Both the position numbers and the translations under genes were made by a program. From the NCBI RefSeq assembly GCF_001039355.2, contig NW_019774613.1:213241-277240 (forward strand): a DNA stretch of 64,000 nt, in the 5' to 3' direction. The notes below the pieces were generated by a model, which saw only the letters and a program-made list of their open reading frames with translations, searched no databases and was not told the DNA's origin. This DNA is from Lingula anatina. Its lineage: Eukaryota; Brachiopoda; Lingulata; Lingulida; Lingulidae. Positions 36,874 to 49,445 of this stretch are shown here, piece after piece. Positions within the stretch are counted from its first letter, which is position 1, and every line of letters starts with the position of its first letter.

Positions 36874-38898
36874 TTACATTTTTCTGTCCATTGGCACACC
36901 TTCTTCTGTCAACAATGTCTCGATCTCAGTCAGCAGTTGGCTCGTGATGTCCACAGCTTGTGTTGCTGTGTCCATGTTGTAGACCTCATGTGGTAGACCA
37001 CCACACCTGTCAGGGTAGCGCATGGCAGTGGAATGTGTGAGGAGGGACTGGAGACGTCTGGAAAGCTGTGAAATAGTGGAGCAATTGTCTGCAAGGTTAT
37101 GTCCTGTCACTACCATGGCTCTCACCGGAATAATACTTCTTATGGTATTCTCACTCCTGTCTGGCACGGTGCCCCATTTTGGGGTAAAATTGATTAAACA
37201 CATCTTCATATGTAGTGCGTGACCTTCTAGGGCCAGTTGTCTGAGCTGATGATGAAGATGTTTGTTGTGTATCTCTGTCAAGTGTAGCTATTTCACTCTG
37301 AATGAATTTGCATGCTTCATTGCAAATATCTTCTTGGCCAAGGTTTTTGTCTGGGTGATACTTTCTGAGAAGTCTCTTGATGACTTTTTTTCTCTCATTT
37401 TCATCAAGTTTTCCAAGCAGCCTCCAGTATTTTTCTGATATCTTCCAAAATGTCCTCGATACATGTTGCAGAGAAGTCATCCTCAGTTGGAGTTTTATCA
37501 TTAAAAGCATCATTATTCGAGATATTTTTTCGTGTGCGTTTAAATTTGTACAGGTCATTTCCAGTCACAACAAGGACATCATCCTCTTCACTCCCAATTC
37601 TTATTCTGTATCTCCTTAGCACATTTGAGGTTTGAGAGTCGGCATCTTCCATGATCTCTTCTAGCACAATGGCATATATGTATGTCGGAAGGCCCTCAAG
37701 ACTCTTCAACAATGGATCCTCTACTTCATAGCCTACGTATTCACCACATTCAAAGCGGTGAAAATTCTCAGATAGCAGATGCTGGTCTTCTATGTGAAGG
37801 TAAGTGCCAGGGGTGGGTAGAACACTGGTGCTTGAGCAATAATCATCTGGTGGAATGCCCTGATCATCCAAATATCTTGAAATCTCATCAACTGTTTCAT
37901 CTAGGATATGGCACAGGTGATGGAGGGAAGTTGACAGTCTCCCTTTCGATAAACTGTTTAAGATTTCAACAAACCTGGGTGAAAAGCTGCGCATCTGAAA
38001 ATTGCTTTTTAAATAAAAACAATGAGACTGTTGCCCACAATGGGCCTTTTGGTAGAAGCACATTGGTGTTATCTCGCTACCAGACAAAACCTTTCCTTTG
38101 TATTCTAAAACAGTGGTCAACTCTGTTACAAAGTGAAGTTTGATGTTTTCAATGTTTTCTTGTAGCTCATCTCTGTCCTGCTGACTCACAGTGAAGCCTT
38201 GTGTTTTACCAGCATGACGAAGGAGACGCAATACTGCCTGATAAAAATTTTCTGATTGTAACTTCCATTTCAAAGGATGCTCTGCAAGTTTGTTGATGTT
38301 TGGTTCAGATTGAAGTTTCTCTTTGACAACATCAGTCAGATATCTAAGGCGCAAACATTCTGGCAAACATTCAGCAACATCGCTGTATGATGGGACCTCA
38401 AGTCCAAATTCTTCCTTAGAAGGGCGAGCAAGCATGGGTTCTTCCAATGGAAATTTCTGCAGTCGGTCAAAATGGGACATGTTATTGATGAAGATAATGT
38501 CCTTGGACTGCCTCAGTTCCCCAGCAGAAGTGAGCAAGTATAACAGTTTTACCTGCTCTGGCCATTCATCCCCACTGTGAAGTTTTTTAAACAAAAAGCC
38601 CATTGCTTTCAATGCTGTTTTCTTTTCATTTGGTTCCAGTTTTTTCCCTTCGGTATCTTTATGAATCATTTCCAAGACATTGGCATACTGATAGAAGGAG
38701 GGTCTATCTGTGCTGCCTATTAGCTTGAAGACCTCCTTACAACCAGCATACTGTGAAGGCACAGCATAAAGATAAGGCTTTATTTCTTCTTCTTCCAAGC
38801 ACGAAGTAGCAACTTGATTCGGATAAACAAACCTTTTTCCATCCTGTACTAAAATGCATTCTAATTGTTGCAGCTGATGAGTCCAATTTGGATTTTCT
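36874..38898 (-). pseudogene. Sacsin-like C-terminal region (third-repeat end, J domain, HEPN remnant) with broken frame
   Basis: Downstream of the stop of the giant exon, sacsin coding continues in other frames: about 490 codons from 38898 with YLYAVPSQYAGCKEVFKLIG, then a J domain with the HPDKN signature at 37343-37357, then a HEPN tail with GHNLADNC and AMRYPDRCGGLPHEVYNMD. Three lesions are visible: a shift at an A5 run (38917-38921), a shift at an A4 run (37409-37412), and an in-frame TGA at 37151-37153. The HEPN domain also lacks roughly its first half. In intact sacsins this region recruits Hsp70 and dimerises. It could be decayed sequence, or the lesions could be assembly errors. Confidence 0.75.
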
Positions 38899-41800
38899 TT
38901 ATCTTGGCTTTGATAGTTTTTCCAAGTGCTGATATATCTGCCCCATAATTTCAGAGAGCAATTTAGATTCTTCTGATGTCAAATGTTTGACTTGCTCTTG
39001 CAAATTTCGGCACACATTGCAGCAATGGTCTATCACCTGTTCCAAGGAGGGGATTTCTTTCACTCCAAGGATTTCACACAACTTCCTGTCCCTTGGTTCT
39101 GCCCAATGTTCCAAGAATGAAACACTTGTCCATGACAAATGTTCATGTTCCTGCTTGTATGAGACAGCGCCATTGAAGCAGATGAAAGGTCTCACTGTTT
39201 CTCCATCCATATTGCCACGAGGGCACAGCCTCTGAAGGTTGCTTGGAGCAATCATTTGGGGTAGAAAGGCCACATCTTTTATAATGTCCAATAAGTGATC
39301 ATCATTTACAACATTCTGTCTCGAAAAAAGATGTGTAACTACTACATGTGCCTGCTTTTCTCTCTTACTGAATTCTGCCTTATTTTTACTTTTGCATGCA
39401 AGACTAGCCTCCCTTTCAATGTCTTTGGCAAAACCAATGAGCTTCTCTGGAGTGACTTGTTGCTGTAAACCTATCTCACGCATCAAACGTAAAATTGCTT
39501 CGGATCTAAAAGCCTCCGATGGAAAATCTCTGTCTGTAAGCATAGTTTTAAATACTTTGTTGTAAGGATCATAGAAAACGCTTGCATTTGCCAGGGTGCC
39601 AGGAACTGAACTTCGTCTATCAGGTAGCAACTTCACAAGAGAAAGTTCATTAATCAGCCTGTTCCAATCACCTTGACAAATTCTGTGGCGTAATTTGACG
39701 GATATGAACTCCAAGTGTTGAATCCTTCCTTCTTCTGACAAATTTTCAAAAATTGGAAATATAAAATCACAGTACATTTCACACTCGGAGAGTACTTTAC
39801 AGCCCAACCATGTGTAAAGTGACTGTAACACTACATTGGGTTTCAGGAAAGCCAAATGTTGACCACCTTCTTCTATTAGCTGCATGCCATCTATAGGGAT
39901 AGAGCTCGGTGCAACATAAGTGGTTTTTCCTTCAATGCTGATAATTTCATCTTTCGCAGTTAAGAAAAAAGGAAAACTGCACAATTTCCATTTCAATTCA
40001 GGATTGCTTTTCATCACTTCAAGATTCTGACAAAAATATCCTAATATAACCTCACATTCTTGTACATTTAGTCTGCCTGCTAGTTTGTGTTGTTTGGTTA
40101 CCCCTTCTAATGCACTGACCATGGTACTTGGATCACTAGGGTTGCCAATTATAGCACGTGCGGTCTTACCAGAACCTTGAAGTACAGCATGGGCTAGCTG
40201 TGGAACACCCAACTTTTGTAAGACACCTTCCCCATTTCTGAGGAAGTAATGGAAGAATCCACAGCTGTCTATAACTTCACGGGCTCGTGACATCTGAAGC
40301 AAAAAGAGCTCATTTGTAGATTGCTCTACAGTTACTGGCAAGAGACACCAATGGGAAAGTGGCTTCAATAAAGATATAATTTTGTTGCCTTCAGTAACTC
40401 TACCAGCCTCTGAGTGAAAGTATGTCCACAGTAATTGGATCCACTCTTTTGACGGAGCCTCCAAATCCCACTGAATCATACCCCCATTTCGTAGTCTTTC
40501 TGGTAAGGCAGATGGTAGCCTTTTTGCAAGATCATGTACCTTAAATTTTTTGAAAATTGACCTTTCTTGGTATGTACAAAAAATTTTTTCTTCCAATGTC
40601 CTATGACAAAAAGATGCAGCATCCAAAGGCAGCAAGTTCGAGAAACGTGAACAAAATACAGGTGTTTCGGAACTAAAGGTCCTCAGCTTTTTGTCCTCAG
40701 TTGCAAGCAATGGAGAGCCCTCAAGCAGCTGCACAAAATTGACAGATTTCTTGCAAAACTCCAACATGGTGCAAAGGTTGCTTACATTTCCAAAGATGGT
40801 TTTTCCAATGTCTTCTGGAAGATCTGAGCATGAAATGAAACACAGCCTGTCAGGTCTTTGGTAGGTTTGAAAAAAATGAAGCACAGCTTCTCGACTAACA
40901 GTTTTCACCTGGACGTCTGCATCCTGATAATTTCTGTATATTGACATTGGGCAACATGAAAGATTGAAATTGCTTTCACATAAAATTCTTCTAACAATTT
41001 CACTGGAGGTTGGTTTTTGCCTTACTGATGACCCTCTGGACCAAGGTCCTGGTTCCTGAATCTGGTTATCTAAATCGTCAAAGAATACTCCATTTTTTTC
41101 ACTTCCTGTAGGTGGAAACCACGCAAGTTCAAACCCCGTCTCATTCACTCTTGCATGACGCAAAACTGGAAGAACCCTCAGATGAAGTTCGCTGGTCAAC
41201 TGGTATACTTTTTGAGACATATAGCGTGTGTATTTCTCCTGATGCTTGATATCAGGAAAGAGCTCATAATACTGGCTCAAAGATTTTCTTATCTCATTCT
41301 CATCACCTCCAGAGACTTCTTCCATGATAATCTCCTTGTTTTGCTGAAGCATATTAGTGTAGCAAGGGGCAACAATTTGCTCCATTACTGTGTTGTTCCA
41401 CTCAGTTTTCACATCAGCATTTTCACTGTCCATCCAAAGGTTTCTCCTGGCTTCATGATCCAGTGCAAAGTGACCATTGATATGAACAGGGAGGTTTGTT
41501 ATCAGTGGGAGTGGCAGGAAGCAAAATAACCTGCTTTTTGGGAGGTCAAATTTCTCTGTCGGTAAACTTTCAGGTTGAAGCAGATATGCTACCCCTCCAC
41601 GTGGCAGTAGTCCCAACTCTTTGTACCGAAGGGCTTTCTTTAAAGTTGTAGAAATCGAGCTTGGATACCTAAAGCCAAACTGTTGGGTGATAAGCCATGT
41701 TTCCAATCTGCCTTTGTTGTCTTCCAAGGACATTGTGAAAGAAACATTGATGGGATGCAACTGGTCTACTGTCAGTTCTTGTGTTTTCAGTCTCTCTGTG

Positions 41801-44800
41801 CTGTTCACCATTTCCTGTAGAAAGGACTGCTGTGCCTGTGTATGTTCAGCACTGAGACGGGCCTCAACACTGTATGTGTTCTGAAGCTTTCCAGTGACCA
41901 TATTTACTTCTGAGATGCTTATTTTCCTAATGTTATTGAGAAATAGCATCATCAGAAATAAATCGCCCCGGAATGTTTCCATGAGGGACTGCATGTCTGG
42001 AATGGTAACAGGTCTAGGTTTTATCTTGGATTGTCTGGCCATGTCTTCATTCCTGAGGGGCAATCGGAACAAGGTAGCTTCCTCCATTGGAAAAGATTCT
42101 CTCATGTTATCCAAGTAGCTTGTAAAAACATCTGGGAAAGACTTTCTTAACTTTGGAATGTCAACATAACGGATTCCAGGCTCTGCAATAGAAGCACCTG
42201 GCACATAAATACAATGTGGATCAAAGACACACAATGTTTCTCCAATTTCCTGTCCTTTGGTTAAGAAAGATGGGGCATCTGTGAGATGATATACAGCATT
42301 GAAACCAACCCCATACTGCCCTGTTTTGTTTGGATCTTCACTCTTGCTTCCCTGACCTAGATTCTGAATACCCTCTATGTCTGCTTGTGTAAATGGACTA
42401 TTGTTGTAAACACACAAAGCTGGTCCCTGCAATGGCTGCCAACAATCCTCAAAGATGCGCTTAGTGGAATGGGTTCTGGGATCTAAAACAAAGTGAACTT
42501 CAGTTGCCTTTGCATCATCTGCATTTTGCAAGAGCTCTTTCAGGACATCCTGGTCACAGGGGTATCCTTCTAGTATTCTCTTGATTCTATTTGTAAGTTT
42601 TTCCTTTTGACCAAAGCCAATTCCCATTGAACATTTTCTAAGCTTTTCTCCTCTTTTTGTCTGAACACCTAGGCCTATAGCAACATGACGTGGGATGTTT
42701 TTGTGTGCACAATGCATGTTATCATCATCATTCTCAAGCCATTGGCAATCATCAAAGCAAAGTTGCTTTGCTTCAGACATCACTCCATCCTCATCTGGTA
42801 AATAAATAGGCCCATTTTTATCTTCAGTTGATTTCAGAATCGTTGTAAGGGGTGCATTCTTAGTTTTTACCTCATGGTCAATTTTCTCCTGTAATGCAAA
42901 CGCAATTTGAAGTATATATGATGGTAATGATTTTTTGTTGTATGTTTGATGTGGTGCCCGTAGGGCTTTTATATAATCTGCAATATCAAAGTCTTCTCGG
43001 ACACCAGCAGCTTTCATGACATCATAGAAGTTTCTCCAATCATAAGGGAGCTCAAAAAGAAGTGGTTCAAATCTGGGATTGGAATGGAAAATTACTTTAC
43101 TACCTGAAACAAACTCTTGTGACTGCGGAATGTACACCCCACTTCTCTCTTGCAGTGCATTACTGATAGTGGGCTGCTGAGCAGGTTCCTTTTGCAGTAA
43201 ATCATTCAGATACTGATAAATGTCCTTTATTAGACCTTTCAGCTTGTTTTCAAACTCTCCACACTTTGGGGCAGCTGCAATTGTCTCATCAAACTGGTGC
43301 CATACCTGTTCAAGTTTGACATCTGTCTGAGATTGTATTTTGAGAAACTTCTCCACACTTCTCATCATTTCCAATTCCTCCCTGTTGATAACAGCAGCAG
43401 TAGAAGATACCAAAGATTCCACATCTATTGAAAAGCATTCTTCTGGTGCAGCAAGATTGTTGTGATTGCCTTTCCAAGGAAGTGGGTAACCTTCTGGTTT
43501 TGGCTTAACTGGAAGGAATGGTACTTTACATAATAGACCACTGAGTTCAATATTCAATTTACTATCTTCTTTTCCACTCAGCCTCCTGTCTAGGTACTGC
43601 AATATCTCCTTCACTCTCTCTACTCCTCTCACATTATCTGTTTGATGGAGCCCAGCAACACTTTTGGCTCTCTCCAAAATCTGCTCACAGCTGATGTCTT
43701 TAAAAATGCCAAGTTTTTCCAATACCAGAAGGCGTCGTGGGTTCAGGTATGACCTTTCAGTTCCTTTGATGAATATCCCATCTTCCTCATGATACAATGA
43801 GGCAGCTCTGCTATCTGGGTGCATGAGATCACAGGGTCGCTTCAACTGCCCATGTGGTGTGGAAGGAATGCAGGAATGTTCCTGCAACAGTTTATCGAGA
43901 TATTCATCTTCCTGGTCAATTGCATTAAGTATCAATGCATCTCTGACATCGTCATCAAGAGTGTTAATGTTTGGGAAAACTGCTTCTTTGTATAATCTGT
44001 GAAGGTCAAACATGATTTTTCTTTGAATCTCTCCAGGGGCAAATGACAACATGGTTTTCATGGTCTCACTGGGAACTTTTACATATATTTTTCCCTTCTC
44101 CTGGAGATAATCTTCTAATATTCTTTCAGCATGGCTCACTACATCTGATCCCTTGACATCTTCTGAGAGGATACCAACATTGTGGACATTTTTCCACATT
44201 TCCCCATTTGAAAATAAAGCGGGCGCCTGCTGTTCCTCTGTGAAAAATAAGGAGGCATAAAACTGCTGCATAAGAGGTTCACATACTGGTTCGTATGTGC
44301 TCCCACAGGTTGGCCACAATTCGCTAAAGCTGTAAGACGTGCCATGTGTTAACTCTTTCAAGTCCTCAAGACAAAATAGAAGTGCTTTGGGAATGACATC
44401 CTTCAAGATGACTTGGTTCCATTCTGCTCCTTTTGAAACTTTATCATCAGTGGTTTTCTCAGTTAGATGTTTGCGGCTGGACTCTACAGAGAAGCTTCCA
44501 TTGACATGGAATGAGAATCCACTGGAAATTGGAAGAGGAAGATAACAAAAGAATGTTCCCTTCTGAGTACACACTGGTGCATAGCTTATGCTGCCTTCAA
44601 CACTGCACTCCTCCAAACGCACCGCCACTCCACCTGTAGGTACAAGACCGGAACCCTCGCACATGGTCAACATCTGTGATGTGAGTTTCCCCATGCATGA
44701 AGTAACCAGCCAGAAATCATTTCTTTCATCAGTTTTAATAATACTCACACTACCTGCATCCGTTTTGGAGGAAATTTCAAGGACAAGGGACACTGTTGGA

Positions 44801-47800
44801 TTTTGTGTGTCTTCAGGTATTGGGGCTGATTCAGCTGATTGGAGGGCTTGGGTTGAAGCTCTTAAAATTTGTGTTGGCTGAAGCTCTGGTAAATGCAAAC
44901 ATCTTATCACTTTTGAGATGTTCTTTGTTGTTTCATAGATACACTGCATCATTGATGGGGTTCCATCCTTGGGGAGGTGATAAATTGATATTTTCTTCAC
45001 ATTTTGAGTAAAAAGTAGAACTTCTGAACAAGAATTGACCAACTTCTGAAGAAGCACTTGCACTTGTTTTTCATCATAATGCACATCGCTGATCTCACTT
45101 TTATAGGATTGTTCCTTTGTCCGTAGGGGAAATCTAAACAATGTTGCATTGTAGCTAACCATGCAAGATTTGGCAGTGGAATCAAGATTGCAGCCAAAAA
45201 GCCCATTAAAAGGCTTGAATTGGTTCTTCAATTTCTGAAGCTTTTTTCCGTTTTTTAAATTAATCTTTATTCCTGGTTTCGATCTTGCTGCTCTTCCCAA
45301 GTGTTTCATATGAGGATCAAGGATGGCTATACTGTCATTGCTAATGAAACTTGGGACATCAGTTAGATTGTAGACTGCATTGAACCCAAGTCCAAATTTG
45401 CCAATTTTGTCACTCATCTTTTCTTTGGTTGCACCCCCCAGCTGAGCAAGGTTTTTGAAATCTTCTTCTGTGAACACAGCATCATTATAGGCCCAGAGAG
45501 CAGGTCCTTGGCAACTTCGCATTCCATCATCTATCAAGCATGTCTGGGCATCTTCATTTTCTCTCTGGTCATACAGAAACTTCACTTCTTGGGCTCCTGC
45601 ATCATCAGCATTTTGTATAAGTTCCTTAGGAACAGATAAACCATCTGTGTAACCTTCTTTAAGCAGGTTGTGAAGGCGACGGGTCAGTGGCTCGGATTGG
45701 CCATAGTTCATGTCCAACCCTTCTGCATCTAAAATACGACTCATAAGGGTTGGTACACCTAACTTTTCACTAGTTTGCATTGGGACATGCTCATGGACAA
45801 AGAAGATAGATTCTGTTTCTTCATCACTAAAATCAGTCACATCATACCCTTGCTGCAGCCAGTCCATATCACAGTAAGTGCACTGGGAGACCGACTTAAG
45901 GATGAGGGTGGATTTGTCATCACTATGAATAGGCACTAACAGCACATCTTGCAGGCGGGTTACTGTCACCTTGTCCATTGACTCAACAATGTGCAACAGA
46001 TCAATAATGGTCTGAAGATCTCTCTGTGCATCAAGATCTACAGCATTGCTGGTGGTCATCTGGGACTGGACCCTTTCTTGTTGGTATTTGATTTGGATAT
46101 TGGTTTGCACCTGCAGAATGATTTCAAGTTTATCTTTTGGTTCCACACCATACTGGCAAAACTGTTTGCTGAATTGCTCTACTTCCCTTGGAAGGACAAA
46201 TAAATGAGGGTGCAGCTGAATCCCCTGTAGTTCTGAAGGAATAAAAGGGACAACATCTTTTGATGAGGAAAACCCATCCCCATTCCAGATCCATTTCTGT
46301 GAGGTGGATTTCAGGCCTTCGTAGGGAACATCCCCCCTAACTGAATGAAACAATTCCCCATAGATATCTAAAATCATTGGCAGAAAGACTCCCTTTTCTC
46401 TGCTGGTATAATGGCTTACTACCTGTTCTAACTGGGCAATGACTTTTGGCATGGTGGGCCTTTCATTCCATCCAAATTCATTGGCAATCTCTTCATTCAC
46501 AACCTCATCGGAGACATGCCCCACAGAACCTATCACATTTTCATAGATGCTGCTGCACAACTCACTTGGACTTAAAAAGCTGCAATCCAATGGACCCCAC
46601 GGCAAAGAATTGGGATAATTCTCTGGCCTTGGCTTGACCTTGATAAACCTGGTGCTTTTCAAACTGCCTGAGAGCGTGTTTCCATTTTCTAGCTTATTCT
46701 TTAATATTGTTGGTCTGGATCTTAAAATGGTCATAATTGCTTCTGATTTACCTATCAAAAGTTTTTGCGTGGCAGATCCCACTGTGTATGAGCTGTGAAT
46801 GTACTGAGCTGCCTTGTAAATGTCTTCTGCAGCTATTTTTTCTCTTTCTGTCTTCAATCCTAACCTCTTCAGAGCTGCATGTAATTGGGGTTCATCCTTA
46901 TAATGTCCAGTTGGAAAGACGTCACATACCCCATGAAAGAGATCATATACAACTGAATCATGGTGATCAAACAATTGGCTTGCTTTAAATCTTTTTCCTG
47001 ATTCAGTTGGAACAAATGGAATGTCTCTCACCATTTGGTATATATATTCATCTTCATTCATGTTGATGGTCAGTACCTGCTTCATCAAAAGATCAATCTC
47101 TCCCCTTTCCTTGTACCACTCAATATCTGCTAACACAATCTCTTTTAGCAAGTCATTTGTGTCCAATATTGTCATTCCTAATTGCTGTATAAGCATTTCA
47201 GAGTCTGTTCCTGACGCATCAATAAACTTACAACGTAATGAAAAGCTTGGACTTCGATGTAAGGCATCCTTTGCCTCATGGAGAGAAACTGTGGAAAATT
47301 CTATTCCACCAACAGACCTAAAGATTGGAAGTCTCATAAGCAATTCCTTGTGTGACTTTATGTCATGTGCAGAGGCTTCAGAGAGAAATTTTCTGAGCTC
47401 ATCCTTCTCTGCCAATGTCCATTCTTTCATCATTTCTAAATTGGTTTGGGTCTGCACATTTGAAAGAGCCTGCAGAACACCTTCAGGTGTTGGAGGACTT
47501 ATGTATTTTGGCACAACAGCATGGTGATCTTCAATAAATTTGGGGAGATTCTTAAATACAATTACCCCCAAAGCTTTAAGTCTGTTAGCTAAACCATCAT
47601 CAAGTCTGCCCCCTTTTATCAAAGCAGGCAAAGCAGAACTCAGCTTCACAATTCTACAAGAAGCCAAATCAAGCAGAATGTGTAAGCCTTCAAATCTGGA
47701 GAGATTGTCAGGGAACTGCAGGGTCAGGTACCCCCACACCATCTTAAGCCAGCTGTGAGTAGGATGGTTGGTGGACTTCGGATCCCAAGGCTTGGTGTTG

Positions 47801-47876
47801 TCTGTGCAGGGGTTGAAAAGTCTTCTGATCAATTCCGACATTGAAGTCTTGTCTAGAATTCTCAACTGGGTTAATC
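38899..47876 (-). CDS. Sacsin-like giant exon (sacsin repeats 1 end, 2 and 3), about 2,991 codons
   Basis: Sacsin is a very large cytosolic co-chaperone built of three SIRPT repeats, each starting with an Hsp90-like GHKL ATPase domain, then J and HEPN domains. This exon begins after TTTCACTTTAG at 47876 (the upstream ATG at 47902-47904 is intronic) with GLTQLRILDKTSMSELIRRL. Repeat 2 has its GHKL N-box ELIQNADDAG near 45600 and glycine box GKFGLGFNAVYNLTD near 45385. Repeat 3 has ELLQNADDAK near 42525 and GQYGVGFNAVYHLTD near 42305. The exon is open for 8,976 nt and ends at a TAA (38899-38901) that lies just after a frame break, before the J and HEPN modules. A single giant exon is typical of sacsin genes. 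Whether this is the SACS orthologue or a lineage-specific relative cannot be decided here. Confidence 0.9.
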
Positions 47877-48127
47877 CTAAAGTGAAAGAAAAATGAAAAT
47901 TCATTTTTTCAAATGTTCATTGTTTTTCAAATTGCAGTTTTTATTAAATTTGTATTTCATAAATAATATATATCAATGACAGCATGCATAATTGGCATAT
48001 AGAGACATCCATAAAATCATTTTTTCTTGCAGAGTTAACACCCATTTCATATGGTGATAGTCACAGTTCAATTGTACACATATGGCAACAGCAGTGATTG
48101 CGAAAGCCGTCGGACCACGGCCATATG

Positions 48128-48128
48128 N
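48128..48128. other. Sequence join (single N)
   Basis: The left side ends in intron sequence that departs from its counterpart about 35 bp before the N. The right side restarts inside the giant exon at the equivalent of 47017. Confidence 0.9.
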
Positions 48129-48997
48129 AGGAATGTCTCTCACCATTTGGTATATATATTCATCTTCGTTCATGTTGATGGTCAGTACCTGCTTCATCAA
48201 AAGATCAATCTCTCCCCTTTCCTTGTACCACTCAATATCTGCTAACACAATCTCTTTTAGCAAGTCATTTGTGTCCAATATTGTCATTCCTAATTGCTGT
48301 ATAAGCATTTCAGAGTCTGTTCCTGACCCATCAATAAACTTACAACGTAATGAAAAGCTTGGACTTCGCTGTAAGGCATCCTTTGCCTCATGGAGAGAAA
48401 CTGTGGAAAATTCCTGTCCACCAACAGACCTAAAGATTGGAAGTCTCATAAGCAATTCCTTGTGTGATTTTATGTCATGTGCAGAGGCTTCAGAGAGAAA
48501 TTTTCTGAGCTCATCCTTCTCTGCCAATGTCCATTCTTTCATCATTTCTAAATTGGTTTGGGTCTGCACATTTGAAAGAGCCTGCAGAACACCTTCAGGT
48601 GTTGGAGGACTTATGTATTTTGGCACAACAGCATGGTGATCTTCAATAAATTTGGGGAGATTCTGAAATACAATTACCCCCAAAGCTTTAAGTCGGTTAG
48701 CTAAACCATCATCAAGTCTGCCCCCTTTCCAACAAGTTATCAAAGCAGGCAAAGCAGAACTCAGCTTCACAATTCTACAAGAAGCCAAATCAAGCAGAAC
48801 GTGTAAGCCTTCAAACATGGAGAGATCGTCAGGGAACTGCAGGGTCAGGTACCCCCACACCATCTTAAGCCAGCTGTGAGTAGGATGGTTGGTGGACTTC
48901 GGATCCCAAGGCTTGGTGTTGTCTGTGCAGGGGTTGAAAAGTCTTCTGATCAATTCCGACATAGAAGTCTGGTCTAGAATTCTCAACTGGGTTAATC
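48129..48997 (-). CDS. Second copy of the 5' part of the sacsin giant exon, truncated at a join
   Basis: Same acceptor and frame as 47876, encoding about 289 residues of repeat 1. Compared with 47017-47876 there are about nine amino-acid differences (for example DKTS to DQTS, PDNLSRF to PDDLSMF) and a 9-bp, three-residue insertion giving LITCWKGG in place of LIKGG. The open frame past the N is not meaningful. This copy follows exon B at 49446 directly, so it is probably the allelic continuation. Confidence 0.85.
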
Positions 48998-49445
48998 CTA
49001 AAGTGAAAGAAAAATGAAAATTCATTTTTTCAAATGTTCATTGTTTTTCAAATTGCAGTTTTTATTAAATTTGTATTACATAAATAATATATATCAATGA
49101 CAGCATGCATAATTGGCACATAGAGACATCCATAAAATCATTTTTTCTTGCAGAGTTAACACCCATTTCAAATGGTGACAGTTACAGTTCAACTGTACAC
49201 ATATGGCAACAGTAAAGGAGCAGAATATTTACTGACATTTACAGATCTGTATATAAAATCTGAAAAAAAAAAAAAAAAAATAAAATTGTTTTAATGACCA
49301 GATTTGTTTCCAAAAAAGTTATCGTAATCCATAGATTATTTTCTGTTCAATTTAACTTGCATATTAGCTGATTATAATTGTTGTTTAGAAATTTTGCCTC
49401 TTAAAAATATATGATACATGGACTAGCCCTTTTGTTAATAGTTAC

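Noticed and set aside
47877-47904. MNFHFSFTL as the N-terminus of the giant sacsin ORF
   Set aside because: These codons are the polypyrimidine tract and AG of the intron. The exon begins at 47876 in phase with exon B.
47973-48128. Coding continuation of the second giant-exon copy across the N
   Set aside because: The sequence left of the N is intron and non-homologous contig end. The frame there is accidental.
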